Positions 18,401 through 26,102 of a stretch of DNA of 60,417 nucleotides are shown here, piece by piece. How positions within the stretch are numbered: position 1 is the first letter of the stretch; every line of letters begins with the position of its first letter. The notes beneath the pieces were generated by a model that was not told the DNA's origin, did no database searches, and was given only the letters and a program-made list of their open reading frames with translations. This DNA is from Deltaproteobacteria bacterium (GTDB taxonomy: Bacteria; Myxococcota_A; Polyangia; HGW-17). Made by a program: the position numbers and the translations under genes. The stretch is taken from contig JAFGWM010000084.1 of assembly GCA_016937155.1 (NCBI GenBank), forward strand, positions 1 through 60,417, written 5' to 3'.

Positions 18401-19108
18401 ATACTCAGCAAAAGCCAGATAAACATGAGGAACAAATTTTGAGGTGGGATATCTGCTGAGGAGTTTTTGGAATTTGTCCTTCATGATATCCTGATAACCA
18501 AGCTCACGAGCAATATCACCAAGCTTGAACAGAACCTCATCCATTCTGTTCCAGTCTGCGTAATTTGGATTTGTGGAAATGTCGTTTAATTCCTTGAGGG
18601 CTTCTTCGATATATTTTTTCTGCCCTCTCATATACAAGGCTTTACGTTTCAGAAGCTTTGTTTTGGTGGCACCTGTTGCGGTACTTGCCTTTTCAATTGT
18701 TTCACCAAGTTTGAACTTGTAAATCTGTTCAAGCTGCAAAAAAGCATCAGCAATACGGAATTTGTATTCTCTTGCTCTTTTATCATTTGCACGGATGATT
18801 CTCAACTGGCGTCTATTCTGCCTGATGAGAGATTTTAGAATAGGAAGTTTAGCATCCTGAGCTTTTTTCGCTCTCTGGATAAAATCTTCATATTTAATTT
18901 CTGTCTTACCCTTGGCTGCATCAGCTTTTGCTTTTGCAATAGCTTCTTCTTTAGTCATATTAAGACTTTTATCAGCCTTATAAGTAATTTTTCTCGAACT
19001 GTCGTGTTTAACATCTTTCGATGCTCTATTTTTCCTTCTCTGAGCATTGGAAGTAGATGAAAAAATAAGGACAGAACAGGAAGCAATGAGTAAAATCTTG
19101 TTCAGCAT
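15488..19108 (-). CDS. Large exported TPR-repeat protein
   Basis: A cleavable signal peptide (about 1-22, ending SNA-QRR) precedes about 1180 residues of alpha-helical TPR-like repeats with a high Lys/Ala/Tyr content. Repeated A-x-x-Y/F signatures are visible (HVYLAFAEYYFRKG, GWCYFNLQQYPLAQ). No catalytic domain is visible. It resembles in size and layout the periplasmic TPR scaffolds of myxobacterial envelope machines such as AgmU/GltD, but the glt partner genes are not here, so this is only an analogy. It is the middle gene of the operon, 18 bp after the first gene and 15 bp before the third. Confidence 0.75.
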   Translation of the reverse strand: MLNKILLIASCSVLIFSSTSNAQRRKNRASKDVKHDSSRKITYKADKSLNMTKEEAIAKAKADAAKGKTEIKYEDFIQRAKKAQDAKLPILKSLIRQNRRQLRIIRANDKRAREYKFRIADAFLQLEQIYKFKLGETIEKASTATGATKTKLLKRKALYMRGQKKYIEEALKELNDISTNPNYADWNRMDEVLFKLGDIARELGYQDIMKDKFQKLLSRYPTSKFVPHVYLAFAEYYFRKGRTGLTRATAYFKKVVANKAAKNTGIYFYARRMLGWCYFNLQQYPLAQSEFLFVAKNAKRKALKSSARREVVMAYSFQGKKELAYNFFRGQLGQNFARPLYLQLAKEYFAQGNMPSMIWVYEDMIKKFPKDHARCEWFREIYLGYKLDQAVEKMADTLTNIVKTMDSLKAQLGEKKMQYMVCRDFTKRALIDQAKRWFSLVEKGKAKELDEQKKLMINAAKLYKGFLDKFPNDDDTYEMRGDYAYLLYRLAQIYEEETRGKNENEQRERYKFAAMEYTKLLKWDRKPKSMTQSQFEKQREQIGNDTVAAWMKVLAVDFNKEEKSRNKKAQDYIKRRNCLKAKKKAEDSGRKWRRKCPTFEKNLDIPAQLKSVIEVFDLYTKYVKGGKYLGTIKYNRAMIYYIYRHFNKAIPLFKDTALSSYKENPQMAYWSVNFMMIAYDAEDRFSDMVETITELLKPQYNVMFNIDDKARKLRAQLEKAKLENLENEVAKRGEEGRYVDAGELLMEMASQYKSDPERVIRYYNSAYIAFEKAGQIGRAIRSLRQMQAEYASSYKKNKSIVDANLKIGNLFEKIAMFEYAAKSYEAFFKSYPRDPDAVKAARRAIKLYWWSGQIKKAEAKNREFITRLNNMGARQFMGDMASMYFMLHSFYEGKKVAKVQEYLSFFTQKMSRAGTDDLLIRAYSKLGKILWDSSCPVKPKYGVCMRIVYVTKKSKTDTWKEAVVKFVPRKRGVVRAAVNQFNQAVRIYNRWKGGKSTKGSVDATDKKNRVNSCLNDVAMAKFHLAEANYEEIISAEIPMLKAKNAKEVARSLKDIKSWMGKQSKLMLKVKKLYEEVGKITLSKKKKNEWYIPAAGRFGAIYKNFYTKVNNIKFGKELEKNITAKLEFKDTLSNAVEPMLDIAKNGFQACVKQAKRSGRYDEWFEFCENELAVLKRSVSPLSDEVWAKPAYEEPELSKATIMPVPSR

Positions 19109-19126
19109 GCTTTTCCTCTTTCAAAA

Positions 19127-20860
19127 TTATTGTCCACAACTGGAACGCACAACAAACCGGTAGTAACCAAGTTCATCCTGCCAGTATTCACCGGTGAAGG
19201 GCCATATAACATGTTCATCATCAACAGTAACACCAAGAACCTTAACTTTTGGTGTCTGCTGTGCCATAGCCTTTGCACTCACCTTTTTGAGCTTAAGGTT
19301 TTCAATTTCGATTTTAACGTCACCATACTGAAGAACCAGTTTGGTAAGGTCATCGTCCAGACGCCTGACACGATCCCTTGCGAGTTTACCTGCGGCGGCC
19401 TGAGCAGTTGATTTCTGGAATTCAAGATCCTCTCGAATCTCTCTTGCTATATCTGTTGTTTTCCAGGATTTGTCTGCTCTTTCAAGCTGTTTGATTTCTC
19501 TAACCAGCTCATTTATAAACTCTACTCTTCTTTCAAAAGTACGATCCTTGAGCACTGATTTGATAAGTCTTCCGAGTTTTACTTCAAGACCGGCTTTATC
19601 AGACTGAATTTTTTTAACATATTCAAAATATGCATCATTTTCTTCGTCATCGCCCTGTTTGTATTTATCGGAAACTGTACGAACACCCTTCTGAAGATTC
19701 GGATAAACTTTACCAAACTCAGCTAAGGCTTCCTCTGCGCTCTTAACACGACAGTTGTTGAAATAAATAACAGCTCTGAGAATCAGTGATTCGGGGAAGA
19801 ACCATTTTTCAAAGAATGGAGCGTTAAGAGTATGAATATTACCGAGTGCTTTCTGATATCCGCCGTAGTCTTTTTTGAATACACTTCTGAGCATTGCATC
19901 CAGGAGGAAATATGCCCATGATTCCTCAAAAAGACTCTGTGGCCAGTTTACGCTGGTTCTCGGCACCTTTTCATAAAAGGTAATGGAAAGTTTGAGATAT
20001 TTCTCAGCTAAAGTAGCAAGCCTGAGATTCTTTGTCTGTTCGTAGGCACCGACACCAACACGACCTGCCTGATAATATACTCTGGCGAGGGAAATGTTAG
20101 CAAGTTCCACGTATTCAGATATGTTTTTAAATTTAGGATTTTTCTGTGCAAATCTTAAAATATTATTGAATTCCACCAGAGCGTCCTGGGGTTTATTGGT
20201 TCTTACCAGTGTAATTCCCTGAAAAACTTTGGCTTTAAGATAATAAGAAGTACCCTTTGGAACTTTGGAGAACAGATCTGTAGCCTTTTTCAGTCTGCCT
20301 GCAATGTAGTGGAATCTTCCAAGATAATAAAGAAGCTGGGGTCTGAAAGGTCTGAGGGCTCTTGCATCAAGATATTCCTCTTTATATTTACCAATCAGAG
20401 GGAGAATACCAGCACTTTCAGGCATTTTTTTCTGGAGAGAAACCAGCCATTTAAGGGTCAGTTTATAGAAGGGATGGGATTCGCCCTGCTCTACTATTTT
20501 CTCAAAATAATTTTTGGAAGCACTGTAATATCCCATGTGGTAAAGACTTTTACCCATGTAAAACTGAGCCTTGTTTTTAATTTCCTGGCTGTCATCCATA
20601 TTATCCTTGGCCATTACGCCTTTGAATAACATTGTAGCACTCTGAAAATACACAAGAGGATTATCAGAGGTGGGGGAAAGAGCTTTCTTATAAAAGTCCT
20701 CTGCCTTATCCATCTTGCGGGACTTTTTGATTTTCGTAACATCCTCTGCTTCGAAAGTCATTTCGTCGCCATTCTTTTTACCCTGCGAAAAAGCAGGTCC
20801 AGCATAAGAAACTACGGTCGCTAAAACAATTATTTTGCTTAACAGTCGAGCTGATATCAT
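19127..20860 (-). CDS. Exported TPR-repeat protein (first gene of operon)
   Basis: A signal peptide (about 1-26, ending AFS-QGK) precedes TPR-like repeats (residues about 50-330, for example YYLGRFHYIAGRLKKATDLF) and a long charged helical/coiled-coil segment (about 400-530). The C-terminus ends with a compact segment containing EYWQDELGYYRF and a single Cys close to the end. Length is 577. It heads the three-gene TPR operon, with an AAGGAG ribosome site and a well-matched sigma70 promoter upstream. Confidence 0.75.
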   Translation of the reverse strand: MISARLLSKIIVLATVVSYAGPAFSQGKKNGDEMTFEAEDVTKIKKSRKMDKAEDFYKKALSPTSDNPLVYFQSATMLFKGVMAKDNMDDSQEIKNKAQFYMGKSLYHMGYYSASKNYFEKIVEQGESHPFYKLTLKWLVSLQKKMPESAGILPLIGKYKEEYLDARALRPFRPQLLYYLGRFHYIAGRLKKATDLFSKVPKGTSYYLKAKVFQGITLVRTNKPQDALVEFNNILRFAQKNPKFKNISEYVELANISLARVYYQAGRVGVGAYEQTKNLRLATLAEKYLKLSITFYEKVPRTSVNWPQSLFEESWAYFLLDAMLRSVFKKDYGGYQKALGNIHTLNAPFFEKWFFPESLILRAVIYFNNCRVKSAEEALAEFGKVYPNLQKGVRTVSDKYKQGDDEENDAYFEYVKKIQSDKAGLEVKLGRLIKSVLKDRTFERRVEFINELVREIKQLERADKSWKTTDIAREIREDLEFQKSTAQAAAGKLARDRVRRLDDDLTKLVLQYGDVKIEIENLKLKKVSAKAMAQQTPKVKVLGVTVDDEHVIWPFTGEYWQDELGYYRFVVRSSCGQ

Positions 20861-20909
20861 ATCTAACTCCTTACAAAAAGTGAAAAATGTGCAAAAACCC
20901 AGTGGGGCG

Positions 20910-20938
20910 AATATAAAAAGAACTTATGGATATGGCAA
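20910..20938 (-). promoter_or_regulatory. Sigma70-type promoter of the TPR operon
   Basis: On the minus strand TTGCCA (20938-20933) is followed after 17 bases by TATATT (20915-20910). Transcription would begin near 20903, about 43 bases before the start codon at 20860. Confidence 0.7.
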
Positions 20939-21008
20939 GTAAAAACATTCTTTTAGTTGCCTATTTTATGTAAAACTGTTACTGGACGTTACCTTAGAAG
21001 GGACTTTT

Positions 21009-21022
21009 ACCCGAATGCGGGT
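21009..21022. promoter_or_regulatory. Short hairpin ACCCG-aatg-CGGGT upstream of holB
   Basis: A perfect 5-bp dyad with a 4-base loop lies just upstream of the Crp-like palindrome and the putative holB promoter. It is small and its role is unknown. Confidence 0.3.
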
Positions 21023-21029
21023 GATAATT

Positions 21030-21047
21030 ATGTGAGTGTTATCACAT
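21030..21047. promoter_or_regulatory. Perfect Crp-consensus palindrome ATGTGA-N6-TCACAT
   Basis: The site matches TGTGA-N6-TCACA exactly, with one extra paired base on each side. It overlaps the candidate -35 element of the holB promoter, and its centre is about 56 bp upstream of the holB start codon. Position over the -35 would favour repression or close activator contact. The window's Crp-like regulator lacks the classic recognition residues, so the cognate factor may be encoded elsewhere. Confidence 0.6.
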
Positions 21048-21067
21048 GGTCGCGGAAAACATATTAT
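21039..21067 (+). promoter_or_regulatory. Candidate promoter of the holB operon
   Basis: TTATCA (21039-21044), a 17-base spacer and TATTAT (21062-21067) give 4/6 and 5/6 matches to consensus. Transcription would start near 21074, leaving a leader of about 20 bases before holB. Confidence 0.5.
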
Positions 21068-21094
21068 TATCAATATGTCTGAGAAGCTTAAGCA

Positions 21095-22033
21095 ATGGAT
21101 TACTTTAATAATTTATTTGGTCATGAAGAGATAAAAGAATCAATCAACAGGGCTTTTGACACAGGAAGACTCCATCATGCCCTGATGATTTGTGGAATTG
21201 ACGGAATAGGAAAGAGATCTCTTTCAAATGCCATCGCTCGAAAACTTTTATCCGAAAATTCTGCGAATCCTGAAAAAACACTCTCGAGAATTGAAAATGG
21301 AACCCATGAGGATCTCATTGTGGTTGATATTAACTGGGGAGTAAAAAATCCCGGTTCAACAATAAAAGTCGAGGCCATCAGAGAATTGGAATCACGCATT
21401 CATTCAGGCCCCTTTGAAAGTGACTCACTTGTTGTAATTATTGATTCCGCGATCAAAATGACAACCCAGAGTGCAAATGCTCTGCTGAAAACCCTTGAGG
21501 AACCTCCCGGAGGAACCTATCTTTTACTTCTCGCCCCTTCACCTGATGCTGTGTTACCCACCATCAGGAGCAGGTGTCAGATCTACCATCTGAAACCACT
21601 CAGCATAGCCAGAATGCGACAGTTTGCAGCAATTGTTACGCCCCAACTAACTGAAAAACAAAGTGATTTTGCAATAGATATTTCTCAGGGAAGCCCAGGA
21701 ATATACAAGGAATTCACTGGTTCCGAAATGTTCATTGAACTGAGTCAGTTGGTTGAGAAAATGATTGAATCAGTTATCAGCGGAAACCTGAGGGATATAT
21801 TTACCCTGACAGACAGATTATCTTCCCTGGATGCGGAAAATATGATTAAAGTATTCGACCTTTTTCAGTTCAGGATATCCAGGATTCTGAAAAATGGACC
21901 GGTTAAAAGAAATCCGCCTGTAAATGCGGATAAATGGTATGAAACTCTTGTTAGTGCCACCGGGAGCCTAAAAACAAACGTTAACAAGCGACTCTTTTTT
22001 GAACAGTTGCTTTGGACCATGAGAAGAACATGA
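21095..22033 (+). CDS. holB: DNA polymerase III delta' subunit
   Basis: Delta' is a clamp-loader subunit that helps open the sliding clamp. The AAA+ fold shows GIDGIGKRS (Walker A-like), LVVIIDSAIKM (Walker B-like), NALLKTLEEPPGGTY and the sensor SRC motif in IRSRCQIY. The four-cysteine zinc module usual between Walker A and Walker B is absent; the equivalent stretch (about residues 45-70) has no Cys. The gene overlaps ricT by 4 bp (ATGA). The holB-ricT order is a conserved pairing also known in Firmicutes. Confidence 0.87.
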   Translation: MDYFNNLFGHEEIKESINRAFDTGRLHHALMICGIDGIGKRSLSNAIARKLLSENSANPEKTLSRIENGTHEDLIVVDINWGVKNPGSTIKVEAIRELESRIHSGPFESDSLVVIIDSAIKMTTQSANALLKTLEEPPGGTYLLLLAPSPDAVLPTIRSRCQIYHLKPLSIARMRQFAAIVTPQLTEKQSDFAIDISQGSPGIYKEFTGSEMFIELSQLVEKMIESVISGNLRDIFTLTDRLSSLDAENMIKVFDLFQFRISRILKNGPVKRNPPVNADKWYETLVSATGSLKTNVNKRLFFEQLLWTMRRT

Positions 22034-23217
22034 AATCATCCCCTGACAACAGACGGAGAACAAGAAATCCCAGAAATTCAAAAAACCGCACCAGAAATCC
22101 GCGGAGGGACAATCCCAGACAGAACTCCGGTTCATCTCAGGTGGCTTTTGATATCAGTATTGAAAATCATCAGAACCGCTCCGGCGATCTTGATAATCAG
22201 GATGTCAAAATCGTTAATTATGGCGATATTGATGAAAAATCTGAGAACACAGAAACCATAATCAATTATGCAAGTCATGATCCGGTACCTGAACCTGATC
22301 CTTTTGGTGACGATCTGTACTGCAACATAAAATGTGGTTATATTCCGGAAAAATCAGACCTGAAAACGCGTACAGCAGTCAGATGGGGAATCCCACATAA
22401 AGTAAGTTGGTTTATAAGCGATGATCAGAGATTCATACCCGGACAGAAAGTTATTGTAGATACTGAAAAAGGGCAGTTTCTGGGGGAGGTTGTTGTTGGC
22501 TCAGAATTAAAAATTGAAGCACACGTTTCAACTCCAAGAACAATACTGAGACTAGCTGACGAATCGGATTTTCATCAGGAACAGAAACATATTGAACTTG
22601 CTGCAAAAGCTATGGAGTTTGCAAAAACAAGAATTTCAGCTCTCAAGATGGATATGGATCTTTTTTTCGTTCATGTCCTTCATAGCGGGGATAAAATTCT
22701 GTTCTTCTTTACATCGGATAATCGCGTTGATTTCCGAAGACTTGTGCGTGATCTTGCAGCAAGATTTTCAATGAGAATCGAAATGAGACAGATGGGGGTG
22801 AGAGATGACGCAAAAGTTCTTGGTGGACTTGGACCCTGTGGGAAAGAACTCTGCTGTTCAAGACATCTCAATAAGTTTATTCCCGTCTCCATAAGAATGG
22901 CCAAGGATCAGAACCTTGTACTTAACCCTCAGAATGTAAGCGGCCAGTGTGGAAGACTTAAATGCTGTCTGGCATATGAACAGCAGTTTTATCAGGATAT
23001 GCGCAGGGATATGCCCAGAAATGGTAAAAGGGTGAATACACCGGATGGAACCGGAAGGGTTGTGGAAGTTAATGTACTCAGGGGAACGATCCGCTGCGAA
23101 CTTGAAAACGGTCATTTTGAAACTTATGACAAGAATCTGGTTCAAAAAATTACGGATCACCGTGAAAAACATGATGAACCGGAATCTGATAATGACAGCA
23201 GTGACAAACTTGAATAA
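22030..23217 (+). CDS. ricT: PSP1-domain protein, RicT (YaaT) family
   Basis: RicT family proteins in Bacillus form the Y-complex that binds Fe-S clusters and affects RNA processing by RNase Y; the role in Gram-negatives is unclear. The PSP1 core shows the cysteine-rich signature CGKELCCSRHL followed by SGQCGRLKCCLAYE. The first ~100 residues are a polar Arg/Asn/Asp-rich low-complexity extension. I chose the ATG at 22030 because it overlaps the holB stop as ATGA; a TTG at 22012 would add six residues. Confidence 0.85.
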   Translation: MKSSPDNRRRTRNPRNSKNRTRNPRRDNPRQNSGSSQVAFDISIENHQNRSGDLDNQDVKIVNYGDIDEKSENTETIINYASHDPVPEPDPFGDDLYCNIKCGYIPEKSDLKTRTAVRWGIPHKVSWFISDDQRFIPGQKVIVDTEKGQFLGEVVVGSELKIEAHVSTPRTILRLADESDFHQEQKHIELAAKAMEFAKTRISALKMDMDLFFVHVLHSGDKILFFFTSDNRVDFRRLVRDLAARFSMRIEMRQMGVRDDAKVLGGLGPCGKELCCSRHLNKFIPVSIRMAKDQNLVLNPQNVSGQCGRLKCCLAYEQQFYQDMRRDMPRNGKRVNTPDGTGRVVEVNVLRGTIRCELENGHFETYDKNLVQKITDHREKHDEPESDNDSSDKLE

Positions 23218-23249
23218 GAATTAAACTGAATCACAGGGTAATAAAGCAG

Positions 23250-24353
23250 ATGAATAAAAAAGAAGAACTGGCTGAAAAAATCTGGGGAAATATTCCAAAT
23301 GTCTCCCAGAAGGAGCTCCACCGAATGGTCAGTGAGTTGGGAAGAGTTTCAGAAGATCTGAAATGTGATGCATCACTTCTAGCATCATACTTCCTCCCTC
23401 ATGGTGACGGAGCCATCAGGCATGCGGCTTTGGTCAGTATCATGGAACTGGATGATATAGATACTCATCTGGAGCAGATTCTTGAAATGCTTGATGATAT
23501 GTTCCCAATGGTCAGGGAAGCAGCAGTTATTGCTCTGGGAAGATGTAAATCCGATACAAAAGAAAAACTTTTGTCACTGGTTGACAATGAAAATCCCGAA
23601 GTGCGTTATCAGGTTCCAATATCACTGGTTGAAAAAAACTATTTTGATACTGCACAGGTTCTGGTTGATCATTTAAAAACAGAAGGTGACAATGAAATCA
23701 GAATAAATATTCTTGCAGCACTGGGAGATATGAATTTCACCCAGGCCCTTGATACTGTACATGATTTTATTGATAATAATGTTTATGAAATACTCAGATT
23801 TGAAGCTGCATACACCAGTGCCAGACTGGGAAGCACTTATGCTTTTAATTTTCTTTTAAAATACTCGTCTCATGCAGTTTATGGTGAACAGGCAATTTCT
23901 GCTCTGGAAATGATGACCCTTTCAGAGGAGCAAATCCCGGTTCTGGTGAAAACTCTTAAAAATAAATTCAGAAGACCCTTCCTGAGTACTGAACGGAGAA
24001 TTTCTCTGGGTTCACTTCTAGCCAGATACGGCGAATCAGTTTTTCTTGATTTTGCTGGTAAAAAAACAACAAGCTTCAGTTTTCAGACCAGAGTTCATGC
24101 CTTTGAAAAACTTGGACACACCAAATCCATCAAAGCTATCAAATATCTTGATCGTAAAAATTTCAGAACCCTCCAGGAAATGGAGGTTGCAGTTTCATCC
24201 CTTTTGAATATTGCAAATGATCTGACTGAATTTGGCAGTGACATCGGTTCAATAAAACAGATTATAAAAAACTGGCTCACAAAAAAGGAATTCACTGAAT
24301 ACGCTCATGAGGACACTCTCAGGGATATGAAAGCTCTGGTGAACCATGACTGA
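23250..24353 (+). CDS. HEAT-repeat protein
   Basis: The protein (367 residues) is a solenoid of HEAT-like repeats without signal peptide, as in DDMFPMVREAAVIALGRC and NEIRINILAALGDM. It is probably cytoplasmic and binds another protein. It sits between ricT (33 bp upstream) and tatD (8 bp overlap). No enzymatic motif is seen. Confidence 0.7.
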   Translation: MNKKEELAEKIWGNIPNVSQKELHRMVSELGRVSEDLKCDASLLASYFLPHGDGAIRHAALVSIMELDDIDTHLEQILEMLDDMFPMVREAAVIALGRCKSDTKEKLLSLVDNENPEVRYQVPISLVEKNYFDTAQVLVDHLKTEGDNEIRINILAALGDMNFTQALDTVHDFIDNNVYEILRFEAAYTSARLGSTYAFNFLLKYSSHAVYGEQAISALEMMTLSEEQIPVLVKTLKNKFRRPFLSTERRISLGSLLARYGESVFLDFAGKKTTSFSFQTRVHAFEKLGHTKSIKAIKYLDRKNFRTLQEMEVAVSSLLNIANDLTEFGSDIGSIKQIIKNWLTKKEFTEYAHEDTLRDMKALVNHD

Positions 24354-25131
24354 ACTGTTTGACACACATGCCCATCTGTTTATGAAACAGTATGAATCCA
24401 TTACGCCACAGGATCTGATTGAAGAAGCCAGAATAAACGGTGTCAAAGGAATTACCAGCGTTGCCCTGAATATGGAAGAAATGGTACTTTCCCTAGAGTT
24501 AAGACAGAACTCCAGAGATATCTACGTTGCTGCGGGAACGCACCCACACAGTGCAAAAGATTATGATGAGAATTTCTCATCATCAATTGTGAAAAATGCA
24601 GGCAACATCAGTTTATGGGGAGAAATAGGACTGGACTATCATTATAACTTCAGTCCTGTGGAAACTCAGAAAAAAGTTTTTCGCACTCAACTGGAACTGG
24701 CCAGAGAACATTCCATTCCGGTTATGCTTCACATCAGAGATGCTCATGAAGATGCTCTGGAAATAATAAGGCATCATGGAGCAATTCCCGGAAGTGTACT
24801 GCACTGTTTCACAGCTGATGCACCCATGGCAAAAAAGTTTCTGGATCTTGGATTTTATATAAGTTTCAGTGGTATTGTAACGTTCAAAACTGCTGATGAT
24901 ATAAGAGATGCCCTTAAAATAGTTCCCATGGAAAAACTACTTCTTGAAACTGATTCGCCCTTCCTTGCCCCTCATCCGCTGCGGGGAAAGACATGTCATC
25001 CTTCTCATATTCAGCATACATTCAATTTTGTATCTGACTTTTTGAGAACTGATCCGGAGCTGCTGTCAGAACAGATAAAACTTAACTCAGAAAAAGTAAT
25101 GAATTCACATTTCCATGGAGATGAAAATTGA
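24346..25131 (+). CDS. tatD: TatD-family metal-dependent deoxyribonuclease
   Basis: TatD enzymes are 3'-5' exonucleases acting on DNA and RNA. The metal-binding residues are visible: DTHAHLF at the N-terminus, GEIGLDYH, VMLHIRDAHEDA, VLHCFTAD and ETDSPFLAP. Length is 261, as expected. It overlaps the HEAT gene by 8 bp and the antiporter gene by 4 bp, so translation is likely coupled. Confidence 0.9.
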   Translation: MTELFDTHAHLFMKQYESITPQDLIEEARINGVKGITSVALNMEEMVLSLELRQNSRDIYVAAGTHPHSAKDYDENFSSSIVKNAGNISLWGEIGLDYHYNFSPVETQKKVFRTQLELAREHSIPVMLHIRDAHEDALEIIRHHGAIPGSVLHCFTADAPMAKKFLDLGFYISFSGIVTFKTADDIRDALKIVPMEKLLLETDSPFLAPHPLRGKTCHPSHIQHTFNFVSDFLRTDPELLSEQIKLNSEKVMNSHFHGDEN

Positions 25132-26072
25132 GCATTTTTCTGAATATTCTATTTCTTTCCGGTGGACTGGCGTTCCTTCTGGCTGGAGCAAGCCTGCTGG
25201 TAAGCGGCGGAAGTAATATTGCGTATCGTCTTGGAATAAGTGTAACAATTGTCGGCCTGACTATCATCAGTTATGGTACATCACTTCCGGAACTGGTGGT
25301 CAGTACTGCATCGTCAATATCGGGAAGTTCAGAACTTGCACTTGGTAATGTTCTGGGAAGCAATATCGCAAACATTGGTTTAATCCTTGGTACAACAGCA
25401 CTTTTAAGTGCTCTAACAGTCAAAACGGAAATTCTGAGACGGGATTTCACAGTGCTGATGATTGCTACAGCAGTTTTTATTTTCATCATACTGGATGGGA
25501 AAGTAACCAGAATAGAGGGAATTATCCTTATGGTATCGGGATTTTCATATACTGTTTTCCTGATACACAGTGCTGGAAAATCAAGGAAAAATATTGATTC
25601 CGAGGATTCTGAAAAAAGCAGATCGTTATGGCTGAATATACTATTCATAGTATCTGGAATATCGTTTCTTGTAATCGGTGGAAAACTTTGTGTGGACAAC
25701 GCTGTAAAACTTGCCGGTGTTATGGGAATCAGCCAGAAAGTAATTGCAATAACCATTGTCAGTATAGGCACATCACTTCCTGAGCTGGCAGCATCAATGG
25801 TTGCAGCCTGGCACAAAAAAGGTGAAATGGCTTTGGGTAATGTTGTTGGAAGTAACATATTCAACATTCTCTTCGTTCTTGGAACTGCTGCCGTTATCAG
25901 CCCTTTTTCCATACCTTCGGGAAGCTTCTCACTTATTGACATCACTGTTCTGGTTTTCTTAACTCTGATGCTTGGGCCGGTCATGTACACGGGAAGAAGG
26001 ATTTCAAAGGGAGAGGGTGCGTTTCTTTTGATTTCCTACACCGGATACCTTGCCTACCTGGTGATTCGATGA
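25128..26072 (+). CDS. Calcium/sodium antiporter (CaCA family, YrbG-like)
   Basis: A membrane exchanger of 314 residues with the internal duplication typical of CaCA proteins. The alpha-repeat motifs GTSLPELVVS...GNVLGSNIANIGLILG and GTSLPELAAS...GNVVGSNIFNILFVLG are both intact. About ten hydrophobic segments are evident. Translation starts at TTG 25128, overlapping the tatD stop (TTGA). The transported ion pair is assumed from the family. Confidence 0.88.
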   Translation: MSIFLNILFLSGGLAFLLAGASLLVSGGSNIAYRLGISVTIVGLTIISYGTSLPELVVSTASSISGSSELALGNVLGSNIANIGLILGTTALLSALTVKTEILRRDFTVLMIATAVFIFIILDGKVTRIEGIILMVSGFSYTVFLIHSAGKSRKNIDSEDSEKSRSLWLNILFIVSGISFLVIGGKLCVDNAVKLAGVMGISQKVIAITIVSIGTSLPELAASMVAAWHKKGEMALGNVVGSNIFNILFVLGTAAVISPFSIPSGSFSLIDITVLVFLTLMLGPVMYTGRRISKGEGAFLLISYTGYLAYLVIR

Positions 26073-26102
26073 TACAAACCTGAATGTTTCTGGAGAAATT
26101 AA

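Noticed and set aside
13658-20860. Naming the TPR genes as gliding motility (Glt/Agl) components
   Set aside because: Only size and TPR content match; no motor or partner gene is in the window.
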